Shown one piece after another: positions 28,870 to 37,954 of a DNA stretch of 64,000 nt. How positions within the stretch are numbered: position 1 is the first letter of the stretch; each line of letters starts with the position of its first letter. Source of the DNA: Moorella sp. E308F (lineage in GTDB: Bacteria; Bacillota; DSM-521; Neomoorellales; Neomoorellaceae); contig NZ_BJKN01000003.1 of NCBI RefSeq assembly GCF_006538365.1, positions 203,955-267,954 of the forward strand, in the 5' to 3' direction. The translations under genes were made by a program, and so were the position numbers. The notes under the pieces are model-generated. The model had not been told where the DNA came from. It did not search any database and was given only the letters and a program-made list of their open reading frames with translations.

Positions 28870-29784
28870 ATGAGCAAAATCGGGTTTATTGGTCTCGGTA
28901 TAATGGGCAAGCCCATGAGCAAAAACCTCATCAGGGCAGGCTACCAGCTGGTTGTTTATGACATCGTTGAAGAGGCCGTCGCCGAGGTAGTTGCAGCCGG
29001 GGCGGAACCCGCCGGTTCTCCCCGGGAGGTAGCTGAACGCTGCGACAAATTTATTACCATGCTCCCTAATTCGCCCCAGGTAAAGGAAGTGGCCCTGGGA
29101 GACAACGGGATAATCGAAAGCGCGCGGCCGGGTTCTATCCTTATCGATATGAGCTCCATAGACCCCATGGTTACCAGGGAAATTGCCGCCAGGTTAAAGG
29201 AAAAAGGCATAAGGATGCTGGATGCACCGGTCAGCGGGGGCGAGCCGAAAGCCATAGACGGCACTTTGTCGATTATGGTGGGAGGACGGCAGGAAGATTT
29301 TGATGAATGCTATGATATTTTAAAGGCCATGGGGGCCTCGGTGGTAAGGGTCGGCGATATCGGCGCCGGTAATGTAACCAAACTGGCCAACCAGATCATT
29401 GTTGCCCTGAACATTGCCGCCATGTCCGAGGCCCTGGTCCTGGCCACCAAAGCCGGAGTGGACCCGGACCTCGTCTACCAGGCTATCCGCGGCGGGCTGG
29501 CGGGGAGTACCGTCCTGGATGCCAAAGCCCCCCTGGTAATGGCAAGAAAATTTAATCCCGGTTTCCGGATCAACCTGCACATCAAAGACCTGGCCAACGC
29601 CCTGGCTGCCGGGCACGAGGTCGGAGTACCCCTGCCCCTGACCGCGGCAGTCATGGAAATCCTCCAGGCCCTCAAGGTCGACGGCCTGGGTGATGCCGAC
29701 CATGGCGCCATCATCCGCTTTTATGAGAAACTGGCCCAGGTGGAGTGTCACCCGTCCAATTCCACCATACGGCCGTCCAGGTAG
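28870..29784 (+). CDS. glxR: 2-hydroxy-3-oxopropionate (tartronate semialdehyde) reductase
   Basis: 304-residue beta-hydroxyacid dehydrogenase reducing tartronate semialdehyde to glycerate. The Rossmann motif GLGIMGKP is at 8-15, the substrate motif DAPVSGGEPKA at 118-128 and catalytic Lys at K171 (GNVTKLANQ). The last residues after FYEKLAQVE are unlike the family and overlap the convergent carbonic-anhydrase-like gene by 37 bp, so the original stop may have been lost. Third gene of the gcl-hyi-glxR operon. Confidence 0.93.
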   Translation: MSKIGFIGLGIMGKPMSKNLIRAGYQLVVYDIVEEAVAEVVAAGAEPAGSPREVAERCDKFITMLPNSPQVKEVALGDNGIIESARPGSILIDMSSIDPMVTREIAARLKEKGIRMLDAPVSGGEPKAIDGTLSIMVGGRQEDFDECYDILKAMGASVVRVGDIGAGNVTKLANQIIVALNIAAMSEALVLATKAGVDPDLVYQAIRGGLAGSTVLDAKAPLVMARKFNPGFRINLHIKDLANALAAGHEVGVPLPLTAAVMEILQALKVDGLGDADHGAIIRFYEKLAQVECHPSNSTIRPSR

Positions 29785-30131
29785 AGAAAGGCAAGGTATA
29801 CTTTCAGTTCCGGGTGGCGTTCTTTTAATATCCTGGCAGCCGCTTCCATATCCCGGCGCTGGCGGGCCAGCTGCTCTTCTACGGGCAGGTGGCCCAAATT
29901 GTAAGCGCCGCAGTCTTCATGGTGAATTAAATATACTTCTTTTATGTGATGGAGCCGGTAAGAATCCTCGACCAGATTTATTTTACCCTCACTGAGGAAA
30001 TTGCGGCTGGCGCCGGGAAGGGACAGATAATCATACTTCCCGGTCAACCCTTTTTCCCGCAACCAATCAGCAACAGCAGCCTGAATGCGGAAATCCATGC
30101 AGGTTAAAACACAGGCCTGGCAGCCAGCCAT
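29748..30131 (-). CDS. Small beta-carbonic-anhydrase-like protein
   Basis: 127-residue protein with the beta-carbonic anhydrase signature: C11, D13 and R15 in TCMDFR, then H71 and C74 in HHEDCGAY. These would supply the two Cys and one His zinc ligands and the Asp-Arg dyad. It is much shorter than typical beta enzymes (about 190-220 residues) and has no obvious N-terminal arm. It could interconvert CO2 and bicarbonate, relevant to acetogenesis, or be a non-catalytic relative. Confidence 0.75.
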   Translation of the reverse strand: MAGCQACVLTCMDFRIQAAVADWLREKGLTGKYDYLSLPGASRNFLSEGKINLVEDSYRLHHIKEVYLIHHEDCGAYNLGHLPVEEQLARQRRDMEAAARILKERHPELKVYLAFLYLDGRMVELDG

Positions 30132-30335
30132 GCTAGTATACCACCTACCCCTTCAATTATAAATCATGCTTCCAAAGCATAAAACCCCTTTGCCGTCCCC
30201 GGAACCCGGCCGGAAGATGTCCGGGTAGAGATCCGCCAGCAGGCCCTGGAAATTGAAGGCAAAGCTTCCCTGCCTGATGGCGGCCGGTACGTCTACCGCA
30301 GCTCCCACGTCCCAACTCTCACTTCTCACATTATA

Positions 30336-30379
30336 AAAACAGCAGCAGCTGGTCTAAAAAGGCCAGCTGCTGCTGTTTT
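30336..30379. terminator. Bidirectional hairpin terminator
   Basis: AAAACAGCAGCAGCTGG pairs perfectly with CCAGCTGCTGCTGTTTT around a 10-nt loop, giving A and T tracts on both sides. It would end the minus-strand protease unit and any plus-strand transcript. The 64-residue reading on the minus strand runs into it. Confidence 0.88.
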
Positions 30380-30548
30380 CCTGGTCGTCCCGGACGACCA
30401 GGTAGCTGTCTCCGGCAGGAGCCCCGAAGGCGGCCGGGTAAGCTGAAGAGGTCGTCAGGGCGCGGTAGGGATTGCGGGCCGGAATGAAGCGGATATTGGG
30501 GCGGGCCCGGATGGGCTCCGGGGAAGTTAAGGAATCTAGTCCGGCCAT
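30354..30548 (-). CDS. Hypothetical 64-residue protein
   Basis: The start ATG lies 22 bp after the protease gene stop on the minus strand, with a purine-rich GAAGAGG upstream, so co-expression is plausible. The sequence is unrecognised: a basic, Pro/Arg-rich N-terminal half, then DSYLVVRDDQE. The final ENSSSWPF is encoded by one arm and loop of the terminator hairpin. Coding status is uncertain. Confidence 0.45.
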   Translation of the reverse strand: MAGLDSLTSPEPIRARPNIRFIPARNPYRALTTSSAYPAAFGAPAGDSYLVVRDDQENSSSWPF

Positions 30549-30570
30549 TGCCTCTTCTTTACACTTCCTT

Positions 30571-31569
30571 TCAAATCAGCTGGCGCCAGCCCTGGCGGGA
30601 AAAGGTGACGTTGACCGGCGGTGCTCCTTCCCGGGGCTGGCTTTCCCTGGTGATGGTGCCGTTAAAAACGAAGGCATCCAGGCAGGGGATACTTTCAATA
30701 ATGCCGCCGGTGGCCTCAAACTCCACCGAGTATTCCTGGGGTTTTAAGAGGGCGGCCGGGTTAAAGGGTTCCAGGAGCTTTAAATCAGCTTCATAATCCA
30801 GGTAGAGCTGCCACATGAGCATTTCCAGCCCTGGCGAGGGCCGGGTGACATGAAGCTTAATGTCCTCTACGGCCTCCCGCCGGGAGATCATGTGGTTGTG
30901 GGCATAGAGCCTCTCCGTAAGGTTCTTGATGATATCCTCTACGCGGTCGCGCTCATCTACCGGCATGTGCAGCTCCAGCAGCTTCCTGGCCAGAGAGCGG
31001 ATCAGGGCGTAGTTGCGGTGCACGTTGCCCAGGGCCAGGGGATGAACTTTGTCCACCAGGCGGTTAAATACCACAGACAGGCTCCCTTCACTTTCCAGGC
31101 CGGCAATCTCCCGGGCCAGGGAAAAGTAGGCCATGACGTCTTCCACGCTGACCGGCAGGCGGGCGACCGGATTGGCCGGGTCCTCCGGGTTAAAGGCATT
31201 GGCCACGCTGGGGTCGATGGGTCCCAGCTCGCCCAGGGGCCCCATGAGAATCTCATCGGCCCCCAGGCAGAGGAGGGTGCCGGCGCTGGCGGCGCGGAAG
31301 GGCACCAGGACGCTAAGGTGGGGAGTAAACTCCCGCAGCAGGTTCACCAAGCGCCAGGGGGTCAGGACATCGCCGCCGCGGGTATAGAGGAAGAGATCAA
31401 GCCGGGGCCGCGGCCCCAGAGCCAGGAGGTGGCGGTAAAAAACCCGGATAACGTCGGGAGCTATGCGGGTGCCCAGGTTTTCCCGGTCGCCGGTAAAATA
31501 GCAGATAATGGCCGCCTGGCGCTCAGCTTCGATCTGTTCTAAAAGCGGCAGCCGCTCGGCCCTTCCCAT
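30571..31569 (-). CDS. SDH-type Clp-fold serine proteinase family protein
   Basis: 332-residue soluble protein of the SDH_sah/ClpP-fold serine protease family. The first strands carry YTRGGDVLTPWRLVNLL, and RAASAGTLLCLGADEILMG contains the likely nucleophile S95. An extra C-terminal region (about 200-332) is helical, then beta. ATG 31569 is the start. Role and substrate are unknown. It probably forms a unit with the small downstream protein. Confidence 0.85.
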   Translation of the reverse strand: MGRAERLPLLEQIEAERQAAIICYFTGDRENLGTRIAPDVIRVFYRHLLALGPRPRLDLFLYTRGGDVLTPWRLVNLLREFTPHLSVLVPFRAASAGTLLCLGADEILMGPLGELGPIDPSVANAFNPEDPANPVARLPVSVEDVMAYFSLAREIAGLESEGSLSVVFNRLVDKVHPLALGNVHRNYALIRSLARKLLELHMPVDERDRVEDIIKNLTERLYAHNHMISRREAVEDIKLHVTRPSPGLEMLMWQLYLDYEADLKLLEPFNPAALLKPQEYSVEFEATGGIIESIPCLDAFVFNGTITRESQPREGAPPVNVTFSRQGWRQLI

Positions 31570-31694
31570 GGGTATCGCCCTCCCAAGGCGGGGTCAAAGA
31601 TAGTATTTCCCGCCGGGAGATGAAAAACACCATCGTTGCTCCTTAACCCGTGAGTTGTTATACTATATGTAATACAAGAAAGGAGTGGTAGGTC

Positions 31695-31886
31695 ATGGAT
31701 AGTATTTCCGGCAGGGTTTCCAAAATGACAGCTGTAAGATTACCTTTAAAGGTTATTCATAAAGGGTACTCTCTATCCATCGCCGACGTAACTAACGCTG
31801 CTCTGGCCATTTCGAGGAAGCTAGTTTTGGTTACGCGAAATACAAAACACTATCCCTTTGAACAACTCCTGATTAAGAGCTGGTAA
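31695..31886 (+). pseudogene. Fused remnant of an antitoxin start and a PIN-toxin end
   Basis: 63-residue frame. The first part, MTAVRLPLKVIHK, resembles the beginning of a ribbon-helix-helix antitoxin. The second, SIADVTNAALAISRKLVLVT followed by RNTKHY, is the C-terminal end of a PIN (VapC) ribonuclease with its last acidic residue. The core of both genes is missing, so a deletion has probably fused vapB to the end of vapC. A good SD (AAGGAGTGG) and promoter-like AT-rich DNA remain upstream. Unlikely to be an active toxin. Confidence 0.6.
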
Positions 31887-31904
31887 AGGAAAAAGCTGTA
31901 CCAG

Positions 31905-32396
31905 TCATGGAATAATGTCCCCACTACCGCATTTCTTAACTTTAGAAGCAAACTCCCCCTCACTGATCACCCTGAACCCCTGCTCCCGGAGGAGCGCCGT
32001 TGTAACACCGGGGCCGGGACGGGTAGTGCCGGTAAAGGTGCCGTCATAGATTAATTTGCTGCCGCACGAGGGGCTCTTTTCTTTTAACACCACCAGTTCC
32101 GCCCCGATTTCCCGGGCCTTTGTCAGGGTGGCTGCCGCGCCGCGGAGGAAGGCAGCCGTCACATCCCGGCCCTCTTTATCCACCACCCGAGCCCTGCCGG
32201 CCAGGACATCATACCCGTCACCGCCCCGGATTTCTGCCGGCGACCGGGGGATGGTTAAGCCTCCCAGGGCTTCCGGGCAGGCAGGCACGGCCTTGCCCCG
32301 GCGCACCAGCTCGGCGATGGCCGGGACCAGGTTGTGGCCGCCGCTGTATTTACACTTCTCGCCCGCCAGGCAGGCACTGACCAGGATCTTTTCCAC
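31905..32396 (-). CDS. DUF523 family protein
   Basis: 163-residue DUF523 protein. The cysteine motifs VSACLAGEKCKYSGG at the N-terminus and KEKSPSCGS in the middle, plus CPEALGGL, are the family signature and suggest a metal or iron-sulfur site. Function is unknown. It is convergent with the small toxin-antitoxin relic and divergent from the YbjQ-like gene. Confidence 0.9.
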   Translation of the reverse strand: MEKILVSACLAGEKCKYSGGHNLVPAIAELVRRGKAVPACPEALGGLTIPRSPAEIRGGDGYDVLAGRARVVDKEGRDVTAAFLRGAAATLTKAREIGAELVVLKEKSPSCGSKLIYDGTFTGTTRPGPGVTTALLREQGFRVISEGEFASKVKKCGSGDIIP

Positions 32397-32512
32397 GAAA
32401 CATCACCCGCTGTCAATTTTAACTGTATTCTAAGGTACAAGTCAAATTGCCGGCTTACACCATAAGCAATATATGGTAAAATGATATCAATGCCTGAAGG
32501 GAGGAAGCAGTT

Positions 32513-32827
32513 ATGATCATTACGACAACAAATACAATTGAAGGTCACCAGATTCGGGAATACTTGGGGATAGTGGCCGGCGAGGCCATTATGGGAGCCA
32601 ATATCGTCCGCGATCTTTTTGCCAGCATTACCGATATTGTGGGCGGCCGCTCGGGAGCCTATGAAGAAAAGCTGGCCCAGGCCAGGGAAATCGCCTTAAG
32701 GGAAATGGCCGACAAGGCCAGACGCCTGGGCGGGGATGCCGTGGTGGGCGTCGACATCGACTATGAGGTAGTAAGGGAAGGTATGCTTATGGTTACCGCC
32801 GCCGGCACGGCCGTGAGGCTGGAGTAA
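32513..32827 (+). CDS. YbjQ-family protein (UPF0145)
   Basis: 104-residue protein with the family pattern [18 protein letters not shown], then [20 protein letters not shown] and [13 protein letters not shown]. Members form pentameric rings; the role is not established. ATG 32513 follows GGGAGGAAG. It lies 21 bp before rnhA. Confidence 0.92.
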   Translation: MIITTTNTIEGHQIREYLGIVAGEAIMGANIVRDLFASITDIVGGRSGAYEEKLAQAREIALREMADKARRLGGDAVVGVDIDYEVVREGMLMVTAAGTAVRLE

Positions 32828-32848
32828 TCCGTGAGGCTGAAATAATCA

Positions 32849-33304
32849 ATGAAAGAAGTTACCATCTACACCGACGGCGCCTGTTCCGGCAACCCCGGCC
32901 CCGGGGGATGGGGCGCCGTCCTGATCTACGGCGATAAACGTAAAGAGATTTCCGGGGCCGAGGCCCATACCACCAACCAGCGCATGGAGATCAGCGCGGC
33001 CATCGCCGCTTTGAAGGCTCTAAAGGAGCCCTGCCGGGTGCTCCTTTACAGCGACAGCGCCTATCTCGTCAACGCCTTTCGCCAGGGGTGGCTGGATCGC
33101 TGGCAGAGGAACGGCTGGCTGACGGCCAAAAAAGAACCGGTGGAAAACCAGGACCTGTGGCGGGAGCTGCTGCAGCTGGCGTCCCGGCACCAGGTGGAAT
33201 GGTTAAAGGTGAAGGGCCACAGCGACAATGCCGAAAACAACCGCTGCGACGAACTGGCCCGGGCCGCAATTAGGCGGCTACTGAAGCAGGAAATTCCATC
33301 TTGA
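32849..33304 (+). CDS. rnhA: Ribonuclease HI
   Basis: 151-residue RNase H that degrades RNA in RNA-DNA hybrids. The catalytic carboxylates are D9 (YTDGACSGNPGPGG), E47 (RMEISA), D69 (YSDSAYL) and D134 (NRCDELA), with the flexible-loop H124 present. ATG 32849. Length is normal for the bacterial type. Confidence 0.97.
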   Translation: MKEVTIYTDGACSGNPGPGGWGAVLIYGDKRKEISGAEAHTTNQRMEISAAIAALKALKEPCRVLLYSDSAYLVNAFRQGWLDRWQRNGWLTAKKEPVENQDLWRELLQLASRHQVEWLKVKGHSDNAENNRCDELARAAIRRLLKQEIPS

Positions 33305-33425
33305 TAGCGAATAATAATAGTCATATTAATTCTCGCCGGCGCCCCTGGCGTTGCCTGTTCACTCCGGGCAAGGCGCCTGCTGGTCTTTTACCTGTGACTG
33401 CGAGTATATGAAAGGAGGGCCTCTA

Positions 33426-33584
33426 ATGGCCAAATGGTCCTGTTTAGCCTGCGGCTATGTCTATGACCCCCAGGAAGGGGACCCGGCCGGCGGCATTGCC
33501 CCGGGGACGGCCTTTGAAGACTTGCCGGGGGACTGGGCCTGCCCTAACTGCGGCCTGGGCAAAGAGAACTTTGAACCCCTGTAG
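33426..33584 (+). CDS. Rubredoxin
   Basis: 52-residue rubredoxin with one iron bound by C6/C9 (CLACGY) and C39/C42 (CPNCGL), a small cytoplasmic electron carrier. In strict anaerobes it often supplies electrons for oxygen or superoxide detoxification. ATG 33426 follows AAAGGAGGG. It is followed by GC-rich hairpins and then a flavoprotein gene about 200 bp downstream. Confidence 0.97.
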   Translation: MAKWSCLACGYVYDPQEGDPAGGIAPGTAFEDLPGDWACPNCGLGKENFEPL

Positions 33585-33786
33585 CAGGTTACGGGCGGCG
33601 CTGCCAGCGCCGCTTTAAATATATCAGGACGGCTTTATTGCCGTCCGCAAACACCGGGCTCCAGTTTTGGCACCAGATTAAGCAGGAGAAGGGGCTTTGG
33701 CGGCGAACAAAATATAAACTGCCCGGGGTAGTGGAACTGAAGGAGCACACTAAGGCAAGGAATATCCAGCAAAGGGGAAATTGGTT

Positions 33787-34392
33787 ATGTTAATTGTCGG
33801 TATTAACGGCAGCCCTAAGAAAGAAGGCAATACCGCCTTCCTGGTGCGGGAAGGGCTGGCGGCGGCCGCTGCCGCCGGGGCGGAGACGGCCCTTATCCAC
33901 ATTGCCGATGCCCTTGCCGACCAGAAAATCCCTTACTGCACCCAGTGCAGCAGCCCCTGCCAGGGAGCCTGTTCCCGCAATAACCGCCTGGGTGAAGCCT
34001 TCGACCTCCTGCGGCGGGCCGACGGGGTCCTCATAGGCAGCCCGGTTTACTTCGGCAGTGTCTCGGCCCAGCTCAAGGCCTTCTGGGATAAAGGCCGTAT
34101 CTTACGCAAAGAAAAAGCCCTGTATAACGTCGTTGGCGCCGGGGTTACTGTGGGCGGCAGCCGCTTTGGCGGCCAGGAAACGACCCTCAAAGCCCTTTTT
34201 GACATGATGCTTATCCAGGGCATGATGATTGTCGGCGACGGCTTCTTCGAGGCCGACTGCGGCCATCAGGGCAGCTGCGGCCAGGCCCCGGCCGGGAACG
34301 ACGATTTTGCCGTCGCCAGGGTCCGCCTCACGGGTAAGCGCCTGGCCGAGGTAGCTGCGGCCACCATGACCTTACGCCGTCACCGCGGTTAG
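33787..34392 (+). CDS. Flavodoxin-like / iron-sulfur flavoprotein
   Basis: 201-residue NADPH-dependent FMN reductase-fold protein. GINGSPKKEGNT at 5-16 binds FMN phosphate. C51, C54, C58 and C62 (CTQCSSPCQGAC) form a compact cluster motif as in iron-sulfur flavoproteins of methanogens and acetogens, and ADGVLIGSPVYFGSVSAQLK is the conserved core. ATG 33787 is preferred over the TTG two codons earlier. Likely an electron-transfer or redox-defence protein alongside the rubredoxin. Confidence 0.88.
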   Translation: MLIVGINGSPKKEGNTAFLVREGLAAAAAAGAETALIHIADALADQKIPYCTQCSSPCQGACSRNNRLGEAFDLLRRADGVLIGSPVYFGSVSAQLKAFWDKGRILRKEKALYNVVGAGVTVGGSRFGGQETTLKALFDMMLIQGMMIVGDGFFEADCGHQGSCGQAPAGNDDFAVARVRLTGKRLAEVAAATMTLRRHRG

Positions 34393-34403
34393 GGGGTGAG
34401 GGT

Positions 34404-35393
34404 ATGCTCCTGCGGGTAGAAGCTGAAAAGCGGGAAGAAGCTATCTTGAGTCCCCTGGCGAGTTTAAGCAGCCGTACCAGGGGCCGTCAAGTACCGGAGG
34501 AGCCCTGCCCCATTCGTACCGAATACCAGCGTGACCGCGACCGGATTATCCACTCTAAAGCCTTCCGGCGCCTGAAGCATAAAACCCAGGTTTTTATCGC
34601 CCCGGAAGGGGACCATTACCGCACCCGCCTCACCCACACCCTGGAGGTAGCCCAGATCAGCCGTACCATTGCCCGTGCCCTGCGCCTCAATGAAGACCTG
34701 GCTGAGGCCATTGCCCTGGGCCACGACCTGGGCCATACCCCTTTCGGCCACTCCGGTGAGGAAGCCCTAAACGAAGTAGTGCCGGGGGGCTTTAAACACA
34801 ACCTTCAGAGCCTGAGGGTAGTAGAAGTCCTGGAAGGCGGCCGCGGTCTTAACCTCACCTGGGAAGTCCGGGACGGCATTGCCCACCATACCGGGCCGGT
34901 CAAACCCCAGACCCTGGAAGGCCAGATTATCTGTTATGCCGACCGCATCGCCTACATTAACCATGACATTGACGATGCCCTGCGGGCCGGCATCATTACC
35001 CCGGAGCAGCTTCCGGCTGATTGTTTAAAAATCCTGGGAAGCACCCACCGCCAGCGCATCGACACCATGGTGACGGATATAATCCGCTACAGCTGGGAGC
35101 ACGGCCGCATTGCCATGAGCCCGGCGGTCCAGCAGGCCACGGATAAATTACGCGAATTTCTTTTTAAAAATGTCTATATCGGCTCCCCGGCCAAGGTGGA
35201 GGAAGGCAAGGCCAAAAATCTCTTAAAACAGCTCTACTTTTACTACCTGGAGCACCCGAAAGCCCTGCCCCCGCCCGTCCACGCCGGTGACGACCTGGCC
35301 CGGCGGGCCTGTGACTATATTGCCGGGATGACCGACCGTTTTGCCATCCTCCAGTATGCCCGGATCTTTGTTCCCTCCGGTTTTCCTTCCTGA
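34404..35393 (+). CDS. dgt: Deoxyguanosinetriphosphate triphosphohydrolase-like protein
   Basis: 329-residue HD-domain dNTPase. RTRLTHTLEVAQISRTIARA and LGHDLGHTPFGHSGEEAL give the H...HD metal site; GITHHTGP-like and YADRIAYINHDIDD complete it. It is shorter than E. coli Dgt and matches the Gram-positive dGTPase-like group that precedes dnaG in Clostridia. The start is 11 bp after the flavoprotein gene. Confidence 0.94.
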   Translation: MLLRVEAEKREEAILSPLASLSSRTRGRQVPEEPCPIRTEYQRDRDRIIHSKAFRRLKHKTQVFIAPEGDHYRTRLTHTLEVAQISRTIARALRLNEDLAEAIALGHDLGHTPFGHSGEEALNEVVPGGFKHNLQSLRVVEVLEGGRGLNLTWEVRDGIAHHTGPVKPQTLEGQIICYADRIAYINHDIDDALRAGIITPEQLPADCLKILGSTHRQRIDTMVTDIIRYSWEHGRIAMSPAVQQATDKLREFLFKNVYIGSPAKVEEGKAKNLLKQLYFYYLEHPKALPPPVHAGDDLARRACDYIAGMTDRFAILQYARIFVPSGFPS

Positions 35394-35769
35394 AAGCAGG
35401 GAGAAAGCCGGGCGAGCCAAATAACTGGTTCTACCAAACGGCAAAGCGGCTTTCGGGGCATAAAAATGGGAAGGTGGCGGGAATCTCTTCGCTCGTCAGG
35501 CTATCCGCTCGTTGACGAAACGGCGGCAGGATTCCTTTCACCTTCCGGATAATATTATAACCGTGCCATGTGAACTATATACAGGGCAAAAAAAGGAATA
35601 CCTTCACGGTACTCCTTAAAGAAGAATAGTAAAAGGGAGGTTTAGAAAAGGATGAAGGTTGCCCTTCACCATATAGTATAGCATACAAATATATAAAAGT
35701 CAGCACCCCGGTACCATGGCTGCACCGCAACAAAGATATAGCGCCAGGACACGCGCCGCTGCCGGGCAC
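35394..35769. other. Gap between dgt and a small minus-strand gene, with a nested dyad
   Basis: No convincing gene is seen. The stretch holds two hairpins. The first is GAAAGCCG near 35402 with CGGCTTTC near 35448. The second is a larger nested dyad with outer arms GGAAGGTG (35469-35476) and CACCTTCC (35539-35546), a second pairing GAATC/GATTC, and inner arms TCGTCA (35493-35498) and TGACGA (35513-35518). No T-run follows closely, so a simple terminator role is doubtful. Confidence 0.5.
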
Positions 35770-35886
35770 CTACTGCCGGGTTTTAAAATAGGGCTGGAAG
35801 ATAGCCAGGATAACCCCCCGGTAAAGGACATAGAGGGCGCCGCCGCCAATGAGGGCGATTAAAATTAAAGCCACTGCCTTGCCCAC
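35770..35886 (-). CDS. 38-residue single-span membrane peptide
   Basis: A GTG start (35886) follows a very strong SD, AGGAGGTGGGAAA, on the minus strand. The product begins GKAVALILIALIGGGALYVL and continues YRGVILAIF, then ends with Lys/Arg-containing residues: one or two short hydrophobic helices with a basic N-terminus. The SD quality and absence of overlap with another gene support translation. Function is unknown; similar mini-proteins can be membrane regulators or toxins. Confidence 0.6.
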   Translation of the reverse strand: MGKAVALILIALIGGGALYVLYRGVILAIFQPYFKTRQ

Positions 35887-36131
35887 TTTCCCACCTCCTG
35901 TTAATCTTATTTTGCGCCTGCCCTTTAGTTTATACAGGTTGGTGCGGAGTTCCGGTGCTCTTTATGTTTTCAGTTTACCGCCTGCCATCAAGCTGTATGC
36001 AGCCCGGTCAAGGTATAATCTGGTAAAGCGGGACAAATAATAGGAAAAAGCGAAAATAAGGCCCCAAAAAGAGGATATTTCATTCTAATAGCGAATTGTA
36101 TTAGCACACGGGGTCCCGGGAGGTGGTGTCC

Positions 36132-37952
36132 ATGACAGCCGCCTTCAGCCAGGAAGTGATCGATGAGGTAAAGGACAGGGTAGACATCGTCGAAATCATC
36201 GGCAGCTATGTCCGGCTAAAAAAAAGCGGCCGCAATTACGTCGGTCTTTGCCCTTTTCATAAAGAAAAGACGCCCTCCTTCACCGTCAGCCCTGATAAGC
36301 AGATGTTTTACTGTTTTGGCTGCGGTGCGGGAGGCGATGTTCTCGCTTTTTTGATGAAGCAAGATGGCCTCAGCTTTCCCGAAGCAGTAAAAACCCTGGC
36401 CGCCAGGGTGGGGATTGACCTGGCCGGCGCTGAAGAATCGCCTGCTGCCAAGCGCCAGAGGGAATGGAAGGAACGCCTGTACCAGCTGGGGGCAATAGCT
36501 GCCAGCTTTTATTATCGCCTTCTCATGCGCCACCCCGTAGGAGCCGCGGCCCGCTTATATCTCCAGCAGCGGGGGGTAAAAGGAGAAACGGCGCGACTCT
36601 TTGAATTGGGATATGCCCCGGATACGGGGACGGCCCTGGTAGATTACCTGCGGCGCCAGGGTTTTACTCCTCGTGACATTGACCAGGCGGGCCTGAGCGC
36701 CTCCCGCCCCCCCCTGGGGACGGCCGACCGCTTCCGGGGGCGGCTCATGTTTCCCATAAAAGACAGCCGCGGCCGGGTGATTGGCTTTGGCGGCCGGACT
36801 TTAAGCGGGGGGCAGCCCAAGTATTTAAATTCCCCCGAAACAGTTTTATTTCACAAGGGCCGCCACCTTTACGGGCTGCACCTGGCCCTGCCGGGTATTC
36901 GCCGGAAAGGCCAGGCCATCCTCGTCGAAGGGTATATGGATATGATCGCCGCCTGGCAGCACGGTATTGATAATGTAGTCGCCTCCCTGGGGACGGCCTT
37001 AACTCCTGAGCAGGCCCGGGAGCTAAAAAAATACGCCCGGGAAGTGATCATTGCCTACGACGCCGACAGCGCGGGGGAAGCCGCCACTTTAAGGGGCCTG
37101 GACATCCTAGCCGCTGCCGGCCTCCAGGTGCGCGTCCTGCAGCTCCCGGAAGGAAAAGACCCTGATGAATTTTTGGCCGCCCGGGGAGCAGCGGCTTTTC
37201 AGGAGCTGGTAGAGACCAGCCAGAGCCTGATGGAATTTCGCATCAATAAAGCCGTAGCCGCCCATGACCCCACCCGGCCCCTGGGCAGGAAAGCCATTAT
37301 GGCCGCAGTTCTTCCCAGCCTTCAACAAGTAAAGGACGTCGTCGAGCAGGAAGCCTATGTCCGGCTGTTGAGCCGTCATACAGGGATATCCGAGGCCGCC
37401 ATCCTGAAAGCCCTGAGCCAGCCGCCGGCCAGGCACGGGAGGACAGGAAAAGCCATAGAAAAAGCGGGCCGGAAAGAAGACCCCGCGCCGGGAAAACGGG
37501 CCGGGAACCCGGGAGAGCTATTTTTACTCCAGGCGTATTTAAGCAGCCCTGGGCTGGCTGCCGGCATTGACGGCGAGCTGGGGGAAGACTGGGGTGACAG
37601 CCCGGCGATCCAGAGCCTCACCGCCTTTGTCCGGGAAAAGCGCCGGGAAGCACCGGAACTGGCCGGCCCGTCCCTGGCCCGGGTTTTAACCGGCCGGGGG
37701 GTGCCGGAGTGGGATGCCCTTATTGCCCGGCTTACCCTGGCCGATGGCCTGGGGCCCGTCCAGGAGCAGGCCGTCAAGAAAGCAATCCTCCTCTACAAGC
37801 TCCAGCGCCTGCAAAAACAGGAAAGGGAAATAAGAATTGCTTTGGCCCGGGCGGAAAACAGCGGCGCCACCGGCCGGGTCCAGGAACTCCAGGAGCAAAT
37901 CTTTCACCTGCAGCAAACGATAAAAGCGATAAAATCCGGAAGGGGGGAGTAG
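36132..37952 (+). CDS. dnaG: DNA primase DnaG
   Basis: 606-residue primase that makes RNA primers for replication. The zinc finger has C40, H43, C61 and C64 ([22 protein letters not shown]). The TOPRIM core has [13 protein letters not shown] and [11 protein letters not shown], and a helicase-binding C-terminal domain follows. ATG 36132 lies 7 bases after GGAGGT; two earlier GTG codons overlap the SD. It is followed by rpoD, the conserved dnaG-rpoD macromolecular synthesis unit. Confidence 0.96.
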   Translation: MTAAFSQEVIDEVKDRVDIVEIIGSYVRLKKSGRNYVGLCPFHKEKTPSFTVSPDKQMFYCFGCGAGGDVLAFLMKQDGLSFPEAVKTLAARVGIDLAGAEESPAAKRQREWKERLYQLGAIAASFYYRLLMRHPVGAAARLYLQQRGVKGETARLFELGYAPDTGTALVDYLRRQGFTPRDIDQAGLSASRPPLGTADRFRGRLMFPIKDSRGRVIGFGGRTLSGGQPKYLNSPETVLFHKGRHLYGLHLALPGIRRKGQAILVEGYMDMIAAWQHGIDNVVASLGTALTPEQARELKKYAREVIIAYDADSAGEAATLRGLDILAAAGLQVRVLQLPEGKDPDEFLAARGAAAFQELVETSQSLMEFRINKAVAAHDPTRPLGRKAIMAAVLPSLQQVKDVVEQEAYVRLLSRHTGISEAAILKALSQPPARHGRTGKAIEKAGRKEDPAPGKRAGNPGELFLLQAYLSSPGLAAGIDGELGEDWGDSPAIQSLTAFVREKRREAPELAGPSLARVLTGRGVPEWDALIARLTLADGLGPVQEQAVKKAILLYKLQRLQKQEREIRIALARAENSGATGRVQELQEQIFHLQQTIKAIKSGRGE

Positions 37953-37954
37953 CG

